The notes beneath the pieces are model-generated. The model saw only the letters and a list, made by a program, of their open reading frames with translations, had not been told where the DNA came from and searched no databases. DNA of 64,000 bases from Streptomyces hiroshimensis. Its GTDB lineage: Bacteria > Actinomycetota > Actinomycetes > Streptomycetales > Streptomycetaceae. Numbering within the stretch: position 1 is the stretch's first letter; the number at the start of each line of letters is the position of its first letter. Positions 23,001 to 30,453 of this stretch are shown one piece after another. The position numbers and the translations under genes are program-made. The stretch is taken from positions 1-64,000 of the forward strand of contig NZ_BMUT01000001.1 in assembly GCF_014650335.1 (NCBI RefSeq), in the 5' to 3' direction.

Positions 23001-24800
23001 CGTGATGTCCTCGATGCGCCACGAGGTGGTGCCCAGGGTGAAGACGTCGCCCACGCGCGATTCGTAGACCATCTCCTCGTCCAGCTCGCCGACCCGGCGC
23101 CCGCCCTTGGCGCCGTCCTTGGAGTCGGCGCCGGCCAGGAAGACGCCGAACAGCCCGCGGTCGGGGATGGTGCCCCCGGAGGTGACGGCGAGCCGCTGCG
23201 CCCCCGGGCGGCCCGTGACCGTACCGGCGACGCGGTCCCACACCAGGCGCGGCCGCAACTCGGCGAAGGCGTCGGACGGATAGCGGCCCGCGAGCATGTC
23301 GAGCACCGCCGTGTAGGCGGACTCCGGCAGGGAGGCGAAGGGGGCGGCCCGCCGCACCAGGGCCAGCAACTCCTCCACGTCCCAGGTGTCGACGGAGACC
23401 ATGGCGACGATCTGCTGGGCCAGGACGTCCAGCGGATTGGCGGGCACCCGCAGGGACTCGATGGACCCCGAGCGCATCCGCTCGGTCACCACGGCGGCCT
23501 GGACCAGGTCTCCCCGGTACTTGGGGAAGACGACGCCGGTGGACACGGCGCCGACCTGGTGGCCCGCGCGGCCGACCCGCTGCAGCCCCGAGGCGACCGA
23601 GGGCGGCGACTCGACCTGGACGACCAGGTCCACCGCACCCATGTCGATGCCCAGCTCCAGGCTGGAGGTGGCGACGACGGCGGGCAGCCGGCCCGCTTTG
23701 AGGTCCTCCTCGACCAGGGCCCGCTGCTCCTTGGAGACCGAGCCGTGGTGCGCGCGGGCCAGGACCGGCGGCGCCCCCTTGGCCGCGCCGGACTCGGCCA
23801 TCAGCTCCGCGGGGGAGTGGTGCTCGGGCAGGGGCGCGCCCGTGGCGCGCTCGTAGGCGATCTCGTTCAGCCGGTTGCACAGCCGCTCGGCCAGCCGGCG
23901 GGAGTTGGCGAAGACGATGGTCGAGCGGTGCGCCTGGACGAGATCGGCGATGCGCTCCTCCACGTGGGGCCAGATGGACGGCCTGTCCTTGCCGTCACCG
24001 CCGTCCTGCACCGGCGATGCGCCCAGCTCGCCCAGATCCTGCACCGGGACGACCACCGAGAGGTCGAACTCCTTGCCGGACGGCGGCTGGACGATCTCCA
24101 CCCGCCGCTGCGGTGAGAGGTAGCGGGCCACTTCGCCGACCGGCCGGACCGTCGCGGAGAGGCCGATGCGCCGTGCGGGGCGGGGCAGCAGTGCGTCGAG
24201 CCGCTCCAGGGACAGGGCGAGGTGGGCGCCGCGCTTGGTGCCCGCGACCGCGTGCACCTCGTCGAGGATGACGGTCTCCACGCCCGCCAGTGCGTCCCTG
24301 GCGGCGGACGTCAGCATCAGGAAGAGCGACTCGGGGGTCGTGATCAGGATGTCCGGCGGGCGGTTGACGAGCGCCCGGCGCTCGGCGGGCGGGGTGTCGC
24401 CGGAGCGGATCCCGACGCGCACCTCCGGCTCGGGCAGCCCCAGGCGGACGGCCGCCTGCCGGATACCGGTCAGCGGACTGCGGAGATTACGCTCCACGTC
24501 CACCGCGAGGGCCTTGAGGGGGGACACGTAGAGCACCCGGCAGCGCTTCTTGGCCTCGGCCGGCGGCGGGATGCTCGCCAGCCGGTCGAGCGAGGCGAGG
24601 AAGGCCGCCAGCGTCTTGCCGGACCCCGTCGGCGCGACCACCAGGACGTCCGACCCCTCGCCGATGGCCCGCCAGGCCCCTTCCTGCGCCGCCGTGGGCG
24701 CGCTGAAGGCTCCCGTGAACCAGGCGCGCGTCGCCGGGGAGAACCCCGCGAGGGCTCCGCCCGCATCCGCCGCCGCACCCGCCGCCGTCTCGTCCGCCAT
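20049..24800 (-). CDS. lhr: Lhr-type ATP-dependent DNA helicase (Lhr long form)
   Basis: The 1583-residue superfamily-2 helicase translocates 3'-5' on single-stranded DNA and is implicated in repair. The N-terminal motor has Walker A VVAPTGSGKTLAAF, DExH-box LDEVHA, motif III GLSATVRP and motif VI QRVGRAGH. VATSSLELGIDMG lies between them. The winged-helix and Lhr core domain follow to about residue 850. The long C-terminal region to 1583 is the Lhr-CTD typical of mycobacterial and E. coli long Lhr. ATG 24800 has GGGTGG just upstream; an ATG at 24809 is possible. It is transcribed with nei2, making a two-gene repair operon. Confidence 0.93.
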   Translation of the reverse strand: MADETAAGAAADAGGALAGFSPATRAWFTGAFSAPTAAQEGAWRAIGEGSDVLVVAPTGSGKTLAAFLASLDRLASIPPPAEAKKRCRVLYVSPLKALAVDVERNLRSPLTGIRQAAVRLGLPEPEVRVGIRSGDTPPAERRALVNRPPDILITTPESLFLMLTSAARDALAGVETVILDEVHAVAGTKRGAHLALSLERLDALLPRPARRIGLSATVRPVGEVARYLSPQRRVEIVQPPSGKEFDLSVVVPVQDLGELGASPVQDGGDGKDRPSIWPHVEERIADLVQAHRSTIVFANSRRLAERLCNRLNEIAYERATGAPLPEHHSPAELMAESGAAKGAPPVLARAHHGSVSKEQRALVEEDLKAGRLPAVVATSSLELGIDMGAVDLVVQVESPPSVASGLQRVGRAGHQVGAVSTGVVFPKYRGDLVQAAVVTERMRSGSIESLRVPANPLDVLAQQIVAMVSVDTWDVEELLALVRRAAPFASLPESAYTAVLDMLAGRYPSDAFAELRPRLVWDRVAGTVTGRPGAQRLAVTSGGTIPDRGLFGVFLAGADSKDGAKGGRRVGELDEEMVYESRVGDVFTLGTTSWRIEDITRDRVLVTPAPGVPGRLPFWKGDQLGRPLELGRALGAFLREVGSADPEAARERLTSAGLDTWAADNALAYLAEQRQACGHVPDDRTIVVERFRDELGDWRVVVHSPFGAQVHAPWALALGARLAERYGMDAQVMHADDGIVLRLPDADLMGLDLLDADPGRRGTEYDGEQSPVGAADVTFDKGEIDQIVTDQVGGSALFAARFRECAARALLLPRRNPGKRTPLWQQRQRAAQLLQVAGEFGSFPIILEAVRECLQDVFDVPGLTELMGDIESRRVRLVEVTTPEPSPFARSLLFGYVAQFLYEGDSPLAERRAAALSLDSRLLAELLGQAELRELLDAEVLAELERELQWLTEDRRAKDREGVADLLRLLGPLTDAGLAERGADPAWVRELTESRRAVRVRIAGEERWAAVEDAGRLRDALGTALPVGVPEAFTEPVKDPLGDLLARYARTHGPFTSAEAAAHFGLGTAVTDGALQRLMAGGRVVQGEFHPSGIGQEWCDAAVLRRLRRRSLAALRHELEPVPPAALAAFLPQWQHVGTHSLRGVDGLLRAVEQLQGAPVPASALEKLVLPGRVRDFSPAMLDELTAAGEVVWAGAGALPGKDGWVSLLLADAAPLLLPAPHPLELSPVHRAVLDALSGGYGLFFRQIAERVRAALPDGTEPQIADALWDLAWSGRLTNDTLAPLRALLGSGRTAGSTAHRAKRAVPRGRYGSFTARGGLPTSPTASRGGPPTVAGRWSLLPAHEPDPTHRAHALARTLLDRHGVVTRGAVAAEGVEGGFSAAYRVLSVFEESGQARRGYVVEGLGAAQFAMDGAVDRLRAASTARDRAAGGSPAAATGMPWEAPSTAPRRSRAVVLAAADPANAYGAALAWPEPPAGATHKPGRKAGSLVVLLDGALALYMERGGKTLLAWPQQEGAETADAEDPGLREAAEALAGAARAGALGTVTVERINGAAALSSPLGPLLEGAGFHATPKGLRLRAP

Positions 24801-24918
24801 GCCACCCATCGTGCACCGCACCACTGACAATGCCCCGAACCTGCAGGTCAGCCCAGACGGTCAGCCCGGACGGCCGGGCGGAACGGGGGCTTCGGGGGAG
24901 ACGCGGCGAAGGGGGCCG

Positions 24919-25839
24919 TCACACGGTGCGGGCGTACGCGCGCAGGGTCAGCAGCGCGGCGAGGGTCACCATCGGCCGGCTCTCCAGGCGGGTGCCGGGG
25001 GCCCACTCGCGCCAGCGGATCGGCCAGCCGCCGTCCTCCTGCTGCGAGGCGGCGAGGAAGTCCAGCGAACGGTCCAGCTCGGCATCGGTGAACCAGGGCC
25101 GGGCCAGCGAGTCCGGGGCGGGTGCGAAGTCGTGCGGGTAGTGGTGCTCGCCCGGTGCGTACCCCTCCGGGACGGGGTAGTCGGCCACCCGTGCGGGGTC
25201 CAGGACCGCGAGCCGCTGCTCCCGCACGACCCGGCCGAGCCGCTCGGCGGCCGCCTGGGCGCGCGCCCGGTCGGGTGCCCCGTCCAGGAAGGCGACGGCC
25301 GCCTCTACCTCGTAAGGGTGAGTTCTCGCCCCGTTCCCGAGGGCCTCGACCGCGGCCCAGCAGAAGTCGGTCGCCCGGAACAGCCACGCGTGCCAGACCT
25401 CGTTGCGGTGCAGCAGCCCCACCACGGGGCCGGTGGCCAGCAGGTCGCTCGGCGGATCCTCCACCACCGGGATCCACGGGGCCGCCGGATAGCCGCGCAG
25501 CGAGGGGTGGAGCGCGGGCAGCGCGCCGTCGCCGGTGGAGACGGAGGTCAGGTAGCGGCAGACGCGCTCCATGCGCCGGTCACCGCAGCGGCCGATCTCG
25601 TCGAGGACGCGCAGCGCGTACACGGTGTGCAGAGGCTGGCTCACCGGGCCGCGCAGATCCGGCTCCAGGGCGAAGCCGTACCCGCCGTCCTCGCCGAGGT
25701 AGGCCGTCAGGGCCGATTCCACGGCGTCGGGGCCGCCGTCCAGGAAGTGGAAGGCGAATCTCCGCTGCTCCAGGACGCGGGCGGTCAGCCAGATGAACTG
25801 TTCGGCACGGACTGCGGGGGATGTTCCGGATCGGGCCAT
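24919..25839 (-). CDS. Squalene-cyclase/prenyltransferase-like alpha-toroid protein, unknown function
   Basis: The 306-residue soluble protein has helical-repeat hallmarks of the terpenoid cyclase/prenyltransferase alpha-toroid fold: EDGGYGFALEPDLRGP, DGALPAL and QEDGGWPIRW. I see no DxDD catalytic motif of squalene-hopene cyclases and no zinc-binding set of protein prenyltransferases. A scaffolding role or a novel enzyme is therefore possible. The start ATG 25839 is the first good Met; it lies 118 bases upstream of lhr in the same direction and could be in the same transcript. Confidence is high that it is a gene and low on function. Confidence 0.7.
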   Translation of the reverse strand: MARSGTSPAVRAEQFIWLTARVLEQRRFAFHFLDGGPDAVESALTAYLGEDGGYGFALEPDLRGPVSQPLHTVYALRVLDEIGRCGDRRMERVCRYLTSVSTGDGALPALHPSLRGYPAAPWIPVVEDPPSDLLATGPVVGLLHRNEVWHAWLFRATDFCWAAVEALGNGARTHPYEVEAAVAFLDGAPDRARAQAAAERLGRVVREQRLAVLDPARVADYPVPEGYAPGEHHYPHDFAPAPDSLARPWFTDAELDRSLDFLAASQQEDGGWPIRWREWAPGTRLESRPMVTLAALLTLRAYARTV

Positions 25840-25919
25840 GCACCGACCGTAGGGCGGGAAACGTCCCCCGGTCACCGCCTCGTGCCGGGCAGCACTCTCA
25901 GGGGCGGGATACTGGGCGC

Positions 25920-26114
25920 ATGCGGTTGACGGTTTTCTGGCAGCGGATGGCGAATCATTTCGGCGCGGCGTACGCCGACTCCTTCGCACGGGACCACGTG
26001 ATGTCCGAGCTGGGCGGGAGGACGGTGCACGAGGCCCTGGACGCCGGCTGGAACGCCAAGGACGTGTGGCGCGCGGTGTGCAGGGCGCTGGAGATCCCCG
26101 ACGACAGGCGGTGA
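25920..26114 (+). CDS. DUF3046 family small protein
   Basis: The 64-residue protein starts MRLTVFWQRMANHFGAAYAD and ends in a Trp-rich helical region (AGWNAKDVWRAVCRALEI). It matches the actinobacterial DUF3046 family, found upstream of recA in many Streptomyces and Mycobacterium genomes. Its function is unknown. The start ATG 25920 is set by the conserved N-terminus. Confidence 0.85.
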   Translation: MRLTVFWQRMANHFGAAYADSFARDHVMSELGGRTVHEALDAGWNAKDVWRAVCRALEIPDDRR

Positions 26115-26183
26115 CAGACAGACGGTGACGTACCGGGCAGTCGTCACGGGATTCCGTTTCATCCGATAGGCCACACTTGCGGC

Positions 26184-27317
26184 GTGGCAGACGACCCCGT
26201 TCCGGAACCCACCCCACCGCCTCCGCCCGATCCGTCCGGCACCGACACCGGCCCCGCCATGCCGCGCTGGCTTCCCCGCGCGATGGTGACCGCGCTCGCT
26301 CTGCTCGCCTGCTTCATGCTGGCGGTCTGGGCGTTCCAGCAGCTCATCGGCCTGCTGCTCAACATCCTCATCGCCTTCTTCCTCGCCCTTGCCGTCGAGC
26401 CGGCCGTATCGCGCCTGTCCGCACGCGGCATGCGCCGCGGGCTCGCGACGGGCCTGGTCTTCCTCGCCGCCACCCTCGTCGTCGCAGGCTTCTTCGCCCT
26501 GCTCGGCTCGATGCTCGCCGACCAGATCATGACCATGGTGGAGAACTTCCCCTCCTACCTGGACTCGGTGATCAAGTGGGTCAACCGGGTGTTCCGGACG
26601 AGCCTGTCCCGCGTCGCGGTCCAGGAGAGCCTGCTGCACTCGGACTGGCTCCAGCGGTACGTCAAGAGCAGCGCCAGCGGCGTCCTGGACATCTCGGCCA
26701 CCGTCCTGGGCGGGCTGTTCCAGCTGCTGACCGTGCTGCTCTTCTCGTTCTACTTCGCGGCCGACGGGCCCCGGCTGCGCCGTGCCCTGTGCTCCGTGCT
26801 GCCGCCCCGCCGGCAGGCCGAGGTGCTGCGCGCCTGGGAGCTCGCCGTCGCCAAGACGGGCGGCTACATCTACTCGCGCGCCCTGATGGCGCTGATCTCC
26901 GGCATCGCCCATTACGTGCTGCTGGTGATCCTCGGGGTGCCCTACGCCCCGGCCCTCGCGATCTGGGTGGGCTTCGTCTCCCAGTTCATCCCGACGATCG
27001 GCACCTACCTCGCGGGCGCCCTGCCCGTGCTGCTCGCCTTCACGGTGAACCCCTGGTACGCGGTCTGGGTGCTCGGCTTCGTCGTGGTCTACCAGCAGTT
27101 CGAGAACTACGTGCTGCAGCCGCGCATCACCTCGCGGACCGTCGACATCCACCCCGCCGTCGCCTTCGGGTCGGTGGTGGCGGGCGCAGCGCTGCTCGGG
27201 GCCGTGGGAGCGCTGGTGGCCATCCCGGCGACGGCGACGCTGCAGGCTTTCCTCGGCGCGTACGTGAGGCGGTACGAGGTCACGGACGCCGCGCCGGGCC
27301 CGGAGTGGCGCGCTTGA
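26184..27317 (+). CDS. AI-2E family (TqsA/PerM-like) membrane transporter
   Basis: The 377-residue protein has about eight transmembrane helices and a Pro-rich N-terminus. The family pattern is clear in the C-terminal half: [20 protein letters not shown] and [13 protein letters not shown]. Members export autoinducer-2, Na+ or other small solutes; the substrate here is unknown. Start GTG 26184 is weakly supported. It ends just ahead of the recA promoter, and its last codons lie beside the recA -35. The window holds a second paralogue at 39473-40645. Confidence 0.88.
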   Translation: MADDPVPEPTPPPPPDPSGTDTGPAMPRWLPRAMVTALALLACFMLAVWAFQQLIGLLLNILIAFFLALAVEPAVSRLSARGMRRGLATGLVFLAATLVVAGFFALLGSMLADQIMTMVENFPSYLDSVIKWVNRVFRTSLSRVAVQESLLHSDWLQRYVKSSASGVLDISATVLGGLFQLLTVLLFSFYFAADGPRLRRALCSVLPPRRQAEVLRAWELAVAKTGGYIYSRALMALISGIAHYVLLVILGVPYAPALAIWVGFVSQFIPTIGTYLAGALPVLLAFTVNPWYAVWVLGFVVVYQQFENYVLQPRITSRTVDIHPAVAFGSVVAGAALLGAVGALVAIPATATLQAFLGAYVRRYEVTDAAPGPEWRA

Positions 27318-27343
27318 CAGTAAAATCGAACATCCATTCTTAT
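27314..27343 (+). promoter_or_regulatory. recA promoter with LexA (SOS) box
   Basis: TTGACA (27314-27319), an 18-base spacer and TCTTAT (27338-27343) form a good promoter. The spacer contains TCGAACATCCATTCTT (27326-27341). This matches the left half of the actinobacterial LexA box TCGAAC-N4-GTTCGA perfectly and the right half at three of six positions, as reported for Streptomyces recA. LexA binding here would block the promoter directly. Confidence 0.9.
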
Positions 27344-27492
27344 GGGGTTCCCCGGCGCTGTGGAGCCGGGTCGCGGACCCTCCCGAGGGGCGGGTTATCC
27401 ACAGGCCGGAGCGACGCCCGGGCGCATTGTCAGTGGCAGGCGTTAGCGTCGTGGACGTGAAGCGATCGACTCAAGCAAACCGGGTGGAACCC

Positions 27493-28617
27493 ATGGCAGG
27501 CACCGACCGCGAGAAGGCGCTGGACGCCGCGCTCGCACAGATTGAACGGCAATTCGGCAAGGGCGCCGTGATGCGCCTCGGAGAGCGGCCGAACGAGCCG
27601 ATCGAGGTCATCCCCACCGGGTCGACCGCTCTCGACGTCGCCCTCGGCGTCGGCGGCCTCCCGCGCGGCCGCGTGGTGGAGGTGTACGGACCGGAATCCT
27701 CCGGTAAGACGACCCTGACGCTGCACGCCGTGGCCAATGCGCAGCGGGCCGGCGGCACGGTGGCCTTCGTGGACGCCGAGCACGCGCTGGACCCCGAGTA
27801 CGCCAAGAAGCTCGGCGTCGACATCGACAACCTCATCCTCTCCCAGCCGGACAACGGCGAGCAGGCCCTCGAGATCGTCGACATGCTGGTCCGCTCCGGC
27901 GCGCTCGACCTGATCGTCATCGACTCCGTCGCGGCCCTGGTGCCGCGCGCGGAGATCGAGGGCGAGATGGGCGACTCGCACGTGGGTCTCCAGGCCCGGC
28001 TGATGAGCCAGGCGCTCCGGAAGATCACCAGCGCGCTCAACCAGTCCAAGACCACCGCGATCTTCATCAACCAGCTCCGCGAGAAGATCGGCGTGATGTT
28101 CGGCTCCCCCGAGACCACGACGGGTGGCCGGGCGCTGAAGTTCTACGCCTCGGTGCGCATCGACATCCGCCGCATCGAGACCCTGAAGGACGGCACGGAG
28201 GCCGTCGGCAACCGCACCCGCTGCAAGGTCGTCAAGAACAAGGTCGCGCCGCCCTTCAAGCAGGCCGAGTTCGACATCCTCTACGGCCAGGGCATCAGCC
28301 GCGAGGGCGGCCTGATCGACATGGGCGTGGAGCACGGCTTCATCCGCAAGGCCGGAGCCTGGTACACCTACGAGGGCGACCAGCTCGGCCAGGGCAAGGA
28401 GAACGCCCGCAACTTCCTCAAGGACAACCCCGACCTCGCCAACGAGATCGAGAAGAAGATCAAGGACAAGCTGGGCGTGGGCGTCAAGCCCGAGGCCGCC
28501 GAGGGCGAGCCCGGCGCGGATGCCGCGGGCGCCGCGGCCGCCGACCCGGCCAAGTCCGTGCCCGCCCCGGCGAAGTCCACGGCGAAGGCGGCCAAGGCCA
28601 CGGCTGCCAAGAGCTGA
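27493..28617 (+). CDS. recA: Recombinase RecA
   Basis: The 374-residue RecA, the usual length in Streptomyces, drives strand exchange and LexA self-cleavage. Walker A GPESSGKT falls at about residues 66-73. [35 protein letters not shown] and the loop region [21 protein letters not shown] are all intact. The C-terminal tail is Ala/Lys-rich. ATG 27493 gives the conserved N-terminus [14 protein letters not shown] with GTGGA upstream; the frame extends 66 bases further without conservation. It is cotranscribed with recX three bases downstream. Confidence 0.98.
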   Translation: MAGTDREKALDAALAQIERQFGKGAVMRLGERPNEPIEVIPTGSTALDVALGVGGLPRGRVVEVYGPESSGKTTLTLHAVANAQRAGGTVAFVDAEHALDPEYAKKLGVDIDNLILSQPDNGEQALEIVDMLVRSGALDLIVIDSVAALVPRAEIEGEMGDSHVGLQARLMSQALRKITSALNQSKTTAIFINQLREKIGVMFGSPETTTGGRALKFYASVRIDIRRIETLKDGTEAVGNRTRCKVVKNKVAPPFKQAEFDILYGQGISREGGLIDMGVEHGFIRKAGAWYTYEGDQLGQGKENARNFLKDNPDLANEIEKKIKDKLGVGVKPEAAEGEPGADAAGAAAADPAKSVPAPAKSTAKAAKATAAKS

Positions 28618-28620
28618 TCC

Positions 28621-29250
28621 ATGACACGGCGATGGGAGCACCCCCGGCCGGGCGCCGGGGAAGACCTGCCGGGACCGGACGTGGACGACCGTACCGGCGG
28701 TGGCGCCTCCTCCCCGTCGAGGGCCGGGGACAGCGGGGCGCCGCCGCGGCCCGAGGAGCAGGCGCGGGCGATCTGCCTGCGCCTGCTCACCGGGAGCCCG
28801 CGCACCCGCAAACAGCTCGCGGACGCCCTGGCCAAGCGGGGAATCCCGGCCGAGGTCGCCGAGGAGGTCCTGTCCCGCTTCGAGGACGTGGGCCTGATCG
28901 ACGACTCGGCGTTCGCAGGGGCCTGGGTCGAGTCCCGGCACCACGGCCGGGGTCTGGCCCGCCGGGCCCTGGCGCGCGAGCTGCGCACCAAGGGCGTGGA
29001 CTCCGCCGTGATCGACGAGGCCGTGGGGCAGCTCGACGCCGAGCAGGAGGAGCGCACCGCCCGCGAGCTGGTCGAGCGCAAGCTCCGCGCCACCCGCGGT
29101 CTGGAGCGTGAGAAGCGGCTGCGCCGCCTCGCCGGGATGCTCGCCCGCAAGGGCTATTCCGAGGGCCTCGCCCTGCGCGTGGTGCGCCGCGCGCTGGAGG
29201 AGGAGGGCGAGGACCCCGAGCTGCTGGACCACTGCCTGCCGGACGTCTAG
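28621..29250 (+). CDS. recX: RecA regulator RecX
   Basis: The 209-residue protein inhibits RecA filament growth. It has a long disordered, acidic/Pro-rich N-terminus (about 45 residues) and then the three-helix RecX repeats: ICLRLLTGSPRTRKQLADAL, FEDVGLIDDSAFAGAWVESR and RRLAGMLARKGYSEGLALRV. The start follows the recA stop after three bases, so translation is probably coupled. Confidence 0.93.
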   Translation: MTRRWEHPRPGAGEDLPGPDVDDRTGGGASSPSRAGDSGAPPRPEEQARAICLRLLTGSPRTRKQLADALAKRGIPAEVAEEVLSRFEDVGLIDDSAFAGAWVESRHHGRGLARRALARELRTKGVDSAVIDEAVGQLDAEQEERTARELVERKLRATRGLEREKRLRRLAGMLARKGYSEGLALRVVRRALEEEGEDPELLDHCLPDV

Positions 29251-29300
29251 GCCCGGCAGGCGTGGCCGCCCGCCGGGCGCCGTCGTGCCGCCGTGGCGTC

Positions 29301-29332
29301 TATTGCGTCCCGCCGTTATTGCGTCCCGCCGT
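29301..29332. repeat. Perfect 16-bp tandem duplication at the rhodanese stop codon
   Basis: TATTGCGTCCCGCCGT occurs twice head to tail (29301-29316 and 29317-29332). Read on the minus strand, the inner copy encodes the last residues of the rhodanese protein. The stop lies at the junction, and the protein end would be the same with one copy. Confidence 0.85.
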
Positions 29333-29699
29333 CCACCGGCAGGCCCGCCGCGCGCCAGGCCTGGAAACCGCCCGCCAGGTCCGTGGCGCGGTGCAGGCCC
29401 AGCAGGCGCAGGGAGGCTGCCGCCAGGCTGGAGGCGTAGCCCTCGTTACAGATCACGACCACTTTGAGGTCGTGCCCGGTCGCCTCGGCCGCGCGGTGCT
29501 CGCACTGCGGGTCGAGCCGCCATTCCAGTTCGTTGCGCTCCACCACCAGTGCCCCGGGGATGGTCCCGTCGCGCTCCCGCAGCGCCGCATAGCGGATGTC
29601 CACCAGCAGCCCGCCCTCGGCCCGGGCCGCCGCGGCCTCGGCCGGGCCGAGCCGGTCCAGGCCCTCCCGGGCGGCCGCCAGGAGCTCCTCGACCCTCAC
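29316..29699 (-). CDS. Rhodanese-like sulfurtransferase
   Basis: The 127-residue single-domain rhodanese has the active-site Cys84 in VVICNEGYASS. DIRYAALRERDGTIPGALVVERNELEW and the C-terminal LAGGFQAWRAAGLPV are typical of the family. Rhodaneses move sulfane sulfur from thiosulfate or persulfides to acceptors. GTG 29699 overlaps the stop of the upstream cysteine dioxygenase gene (GTGA), with GGAGGAG five bases before it, so the two are translationally coupled. The pair suggests oxidation and disposal of cysteine sulfur. Confidence 0.88.
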   Translation of the reverse strand: MRVEELLAAAREGLDRLGPAEAAAARAEGGLLVDIRYAALRERDGTIPGALVVERNELEWRLDPQCEHRAAEATGHDLKVVVICNEGYASSLAAASLRLLGLHRATDLAGGFQAWRAAGLPVDGGTQ

Positions 29700-30250
29700 G
29701 CCCACTCCTCCGGCCACTCGACCTGCTCCAGCCGCAGCACCTGCCCGCTGCGGCTGTATCGCCTCATCAGCGGCAGCGGCGGATAGTACGCGTGCACGGA
29801 CACCGCGTGCTGCTCCGCCGAGGCGTTGAACACCTGGTGGACGTGATGGGCGCCGAAGGCCCGGCCCTGCCCCTCGGAGAGCTGCCGCCGGCGGTCGATG
29901 CCGTCGGCCAGTTCCAGGCTCCTCCAGCCGTCGGTGGGCATCCGGGCCGCGAGGGAATGCTCGGTCAGCACACCGCCGGCGGTGGCGAACGCGCCGTGCG
30001 AGCCGCCGTGGTCGTGCCAGCCGGTGCCGGTGCCGGGCGGCCAGCCGATCAGCCAGGCCTCGCTGTCACCCGGCCCGTTCAGCCGCATCCAGGTGCGGCC
30101 CCGGGGGTCCAGCGGGAGGGAGGAGACCAGTTGTGCGTCGGCGGCCGCGCGGTGGGCGAAGGCGAGCAGGTCGGCCTCGGAGGGCGCGCCGGGGGAGCCG
30201 GGGGAGACCGTGGAGGAGCCGGGCACGGGCGTGGGCAGGGGAAGGAACAC
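29696..30250 (-). CDS. Cysteine dioxygenase family protein
   Basis: The 184-residue cupin oxidises L-cysteine to cysteine sulfinate with non-haem iron. The metal histidines are visible in WHDHGGSHGAF and HHVHQVFN. The mammalian crosslinking Cys is replaced by Gly, as usual in bacteria. YYPPLPLMRRY near the C-terminus is a conserved substrate-site region. The GTG at 30250 has AGGA eight bases upstream, which favours it over longer readings of the frame. A leader peptide gene with Cys codons lies 84 bases upstream, suggesting cysteine-dependent control. Confidence 0.9.
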   Translation of the reverse strand: MFLPLPTPVPGSSTVSPGSPGAPSEADLLAFAHRAAADAQLVSSLPLDPRGRTWMRLNGPGDSEAWLIGWPPGTGTGWHDHGGSHGAFATAGGVLTEHSLAARMPTDGWRSLELADGIDRRRQLSEGQGRAFGAHHVHQVFNASAEQHAVSVHAYYPPLPLMRRYSRSGQVLRLEQVEWPEEWA

Positions 30251-30334
30251 GGGAACCGTCCTGAGTGATCGCGAAGGAGCGCGCGGCGGCCGGCGCACAG
30301 AGCGCACAGGCAGGCTGCGCGGAGGGAATGCGGA
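30251..30334 (-). promoter_or_regulatory. Possible attenuator between the Cys leader peptide and cysteine dioxygenase
   Basis: On the transcript, GCTGCG within the leader Cys codons (30360-30355) can pair with CGCAGC (30319-30314). The overlapping GCGCA (30320-30316) can instead pair with TGCGC (30306-30302), giving mutually exclusive hairpins. A GC-rich block (about 30300-30280) precedes the cysteine dioxygenase RBS. There is no U-tract, so if this is an attenuator it would act by Rho or by hiding the RBS. Pairings were found by eye. Confidence 0.4.
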
Positions 30335-30421
30335 TCAGCAGGACGGACGACAGACGCAGCCCGCGTAGCGGACGAGGTCCAGATGGACCCTCCGCCAGAA
30401 GTGCGCGCCAGTGTCAGTCAC
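30335..30421 (-). CDS. Cysteine-rich leader peptide upstream of cysteine dioxygenase
   Basis: A 28-codon frame starts at GTG 30421 and ends with TGA at 30335; it is too short for most gene finders. Its centre reads WRRVHLDLVRYAGCVC and it ends CRPSC, so three of the last eight residues are Cys. The segment resembles the H-x-DL-x-R leader peptides found before sulfur genes in actinobacteria. Internally, GGAGGG lies five bases before a CTG codon, so a shorter 15-residue form is possible. A six-codon ATG frame overlaps the GTG start (GTGA). The likely role is sensing charged tRNA-Cys, by analogy with Cys-responsive leader peptides described in mycobacteria. Confidence 0.68.
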   Translation of the reverse strand: MTDTGAHFWRRVHLDLVRYAGCVCRPSC

Positions 30422-30453
30422 GGTCCGTAGTCAACCATGGCGTTCGGTGCAGG

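Noticed and set aside
19695-24116. Plus-strand frame of 1473 codons opposite lhr
   Set aside because: Shadow of the helicase; the lhr helicase motifs are unmistakable on the minus strand.
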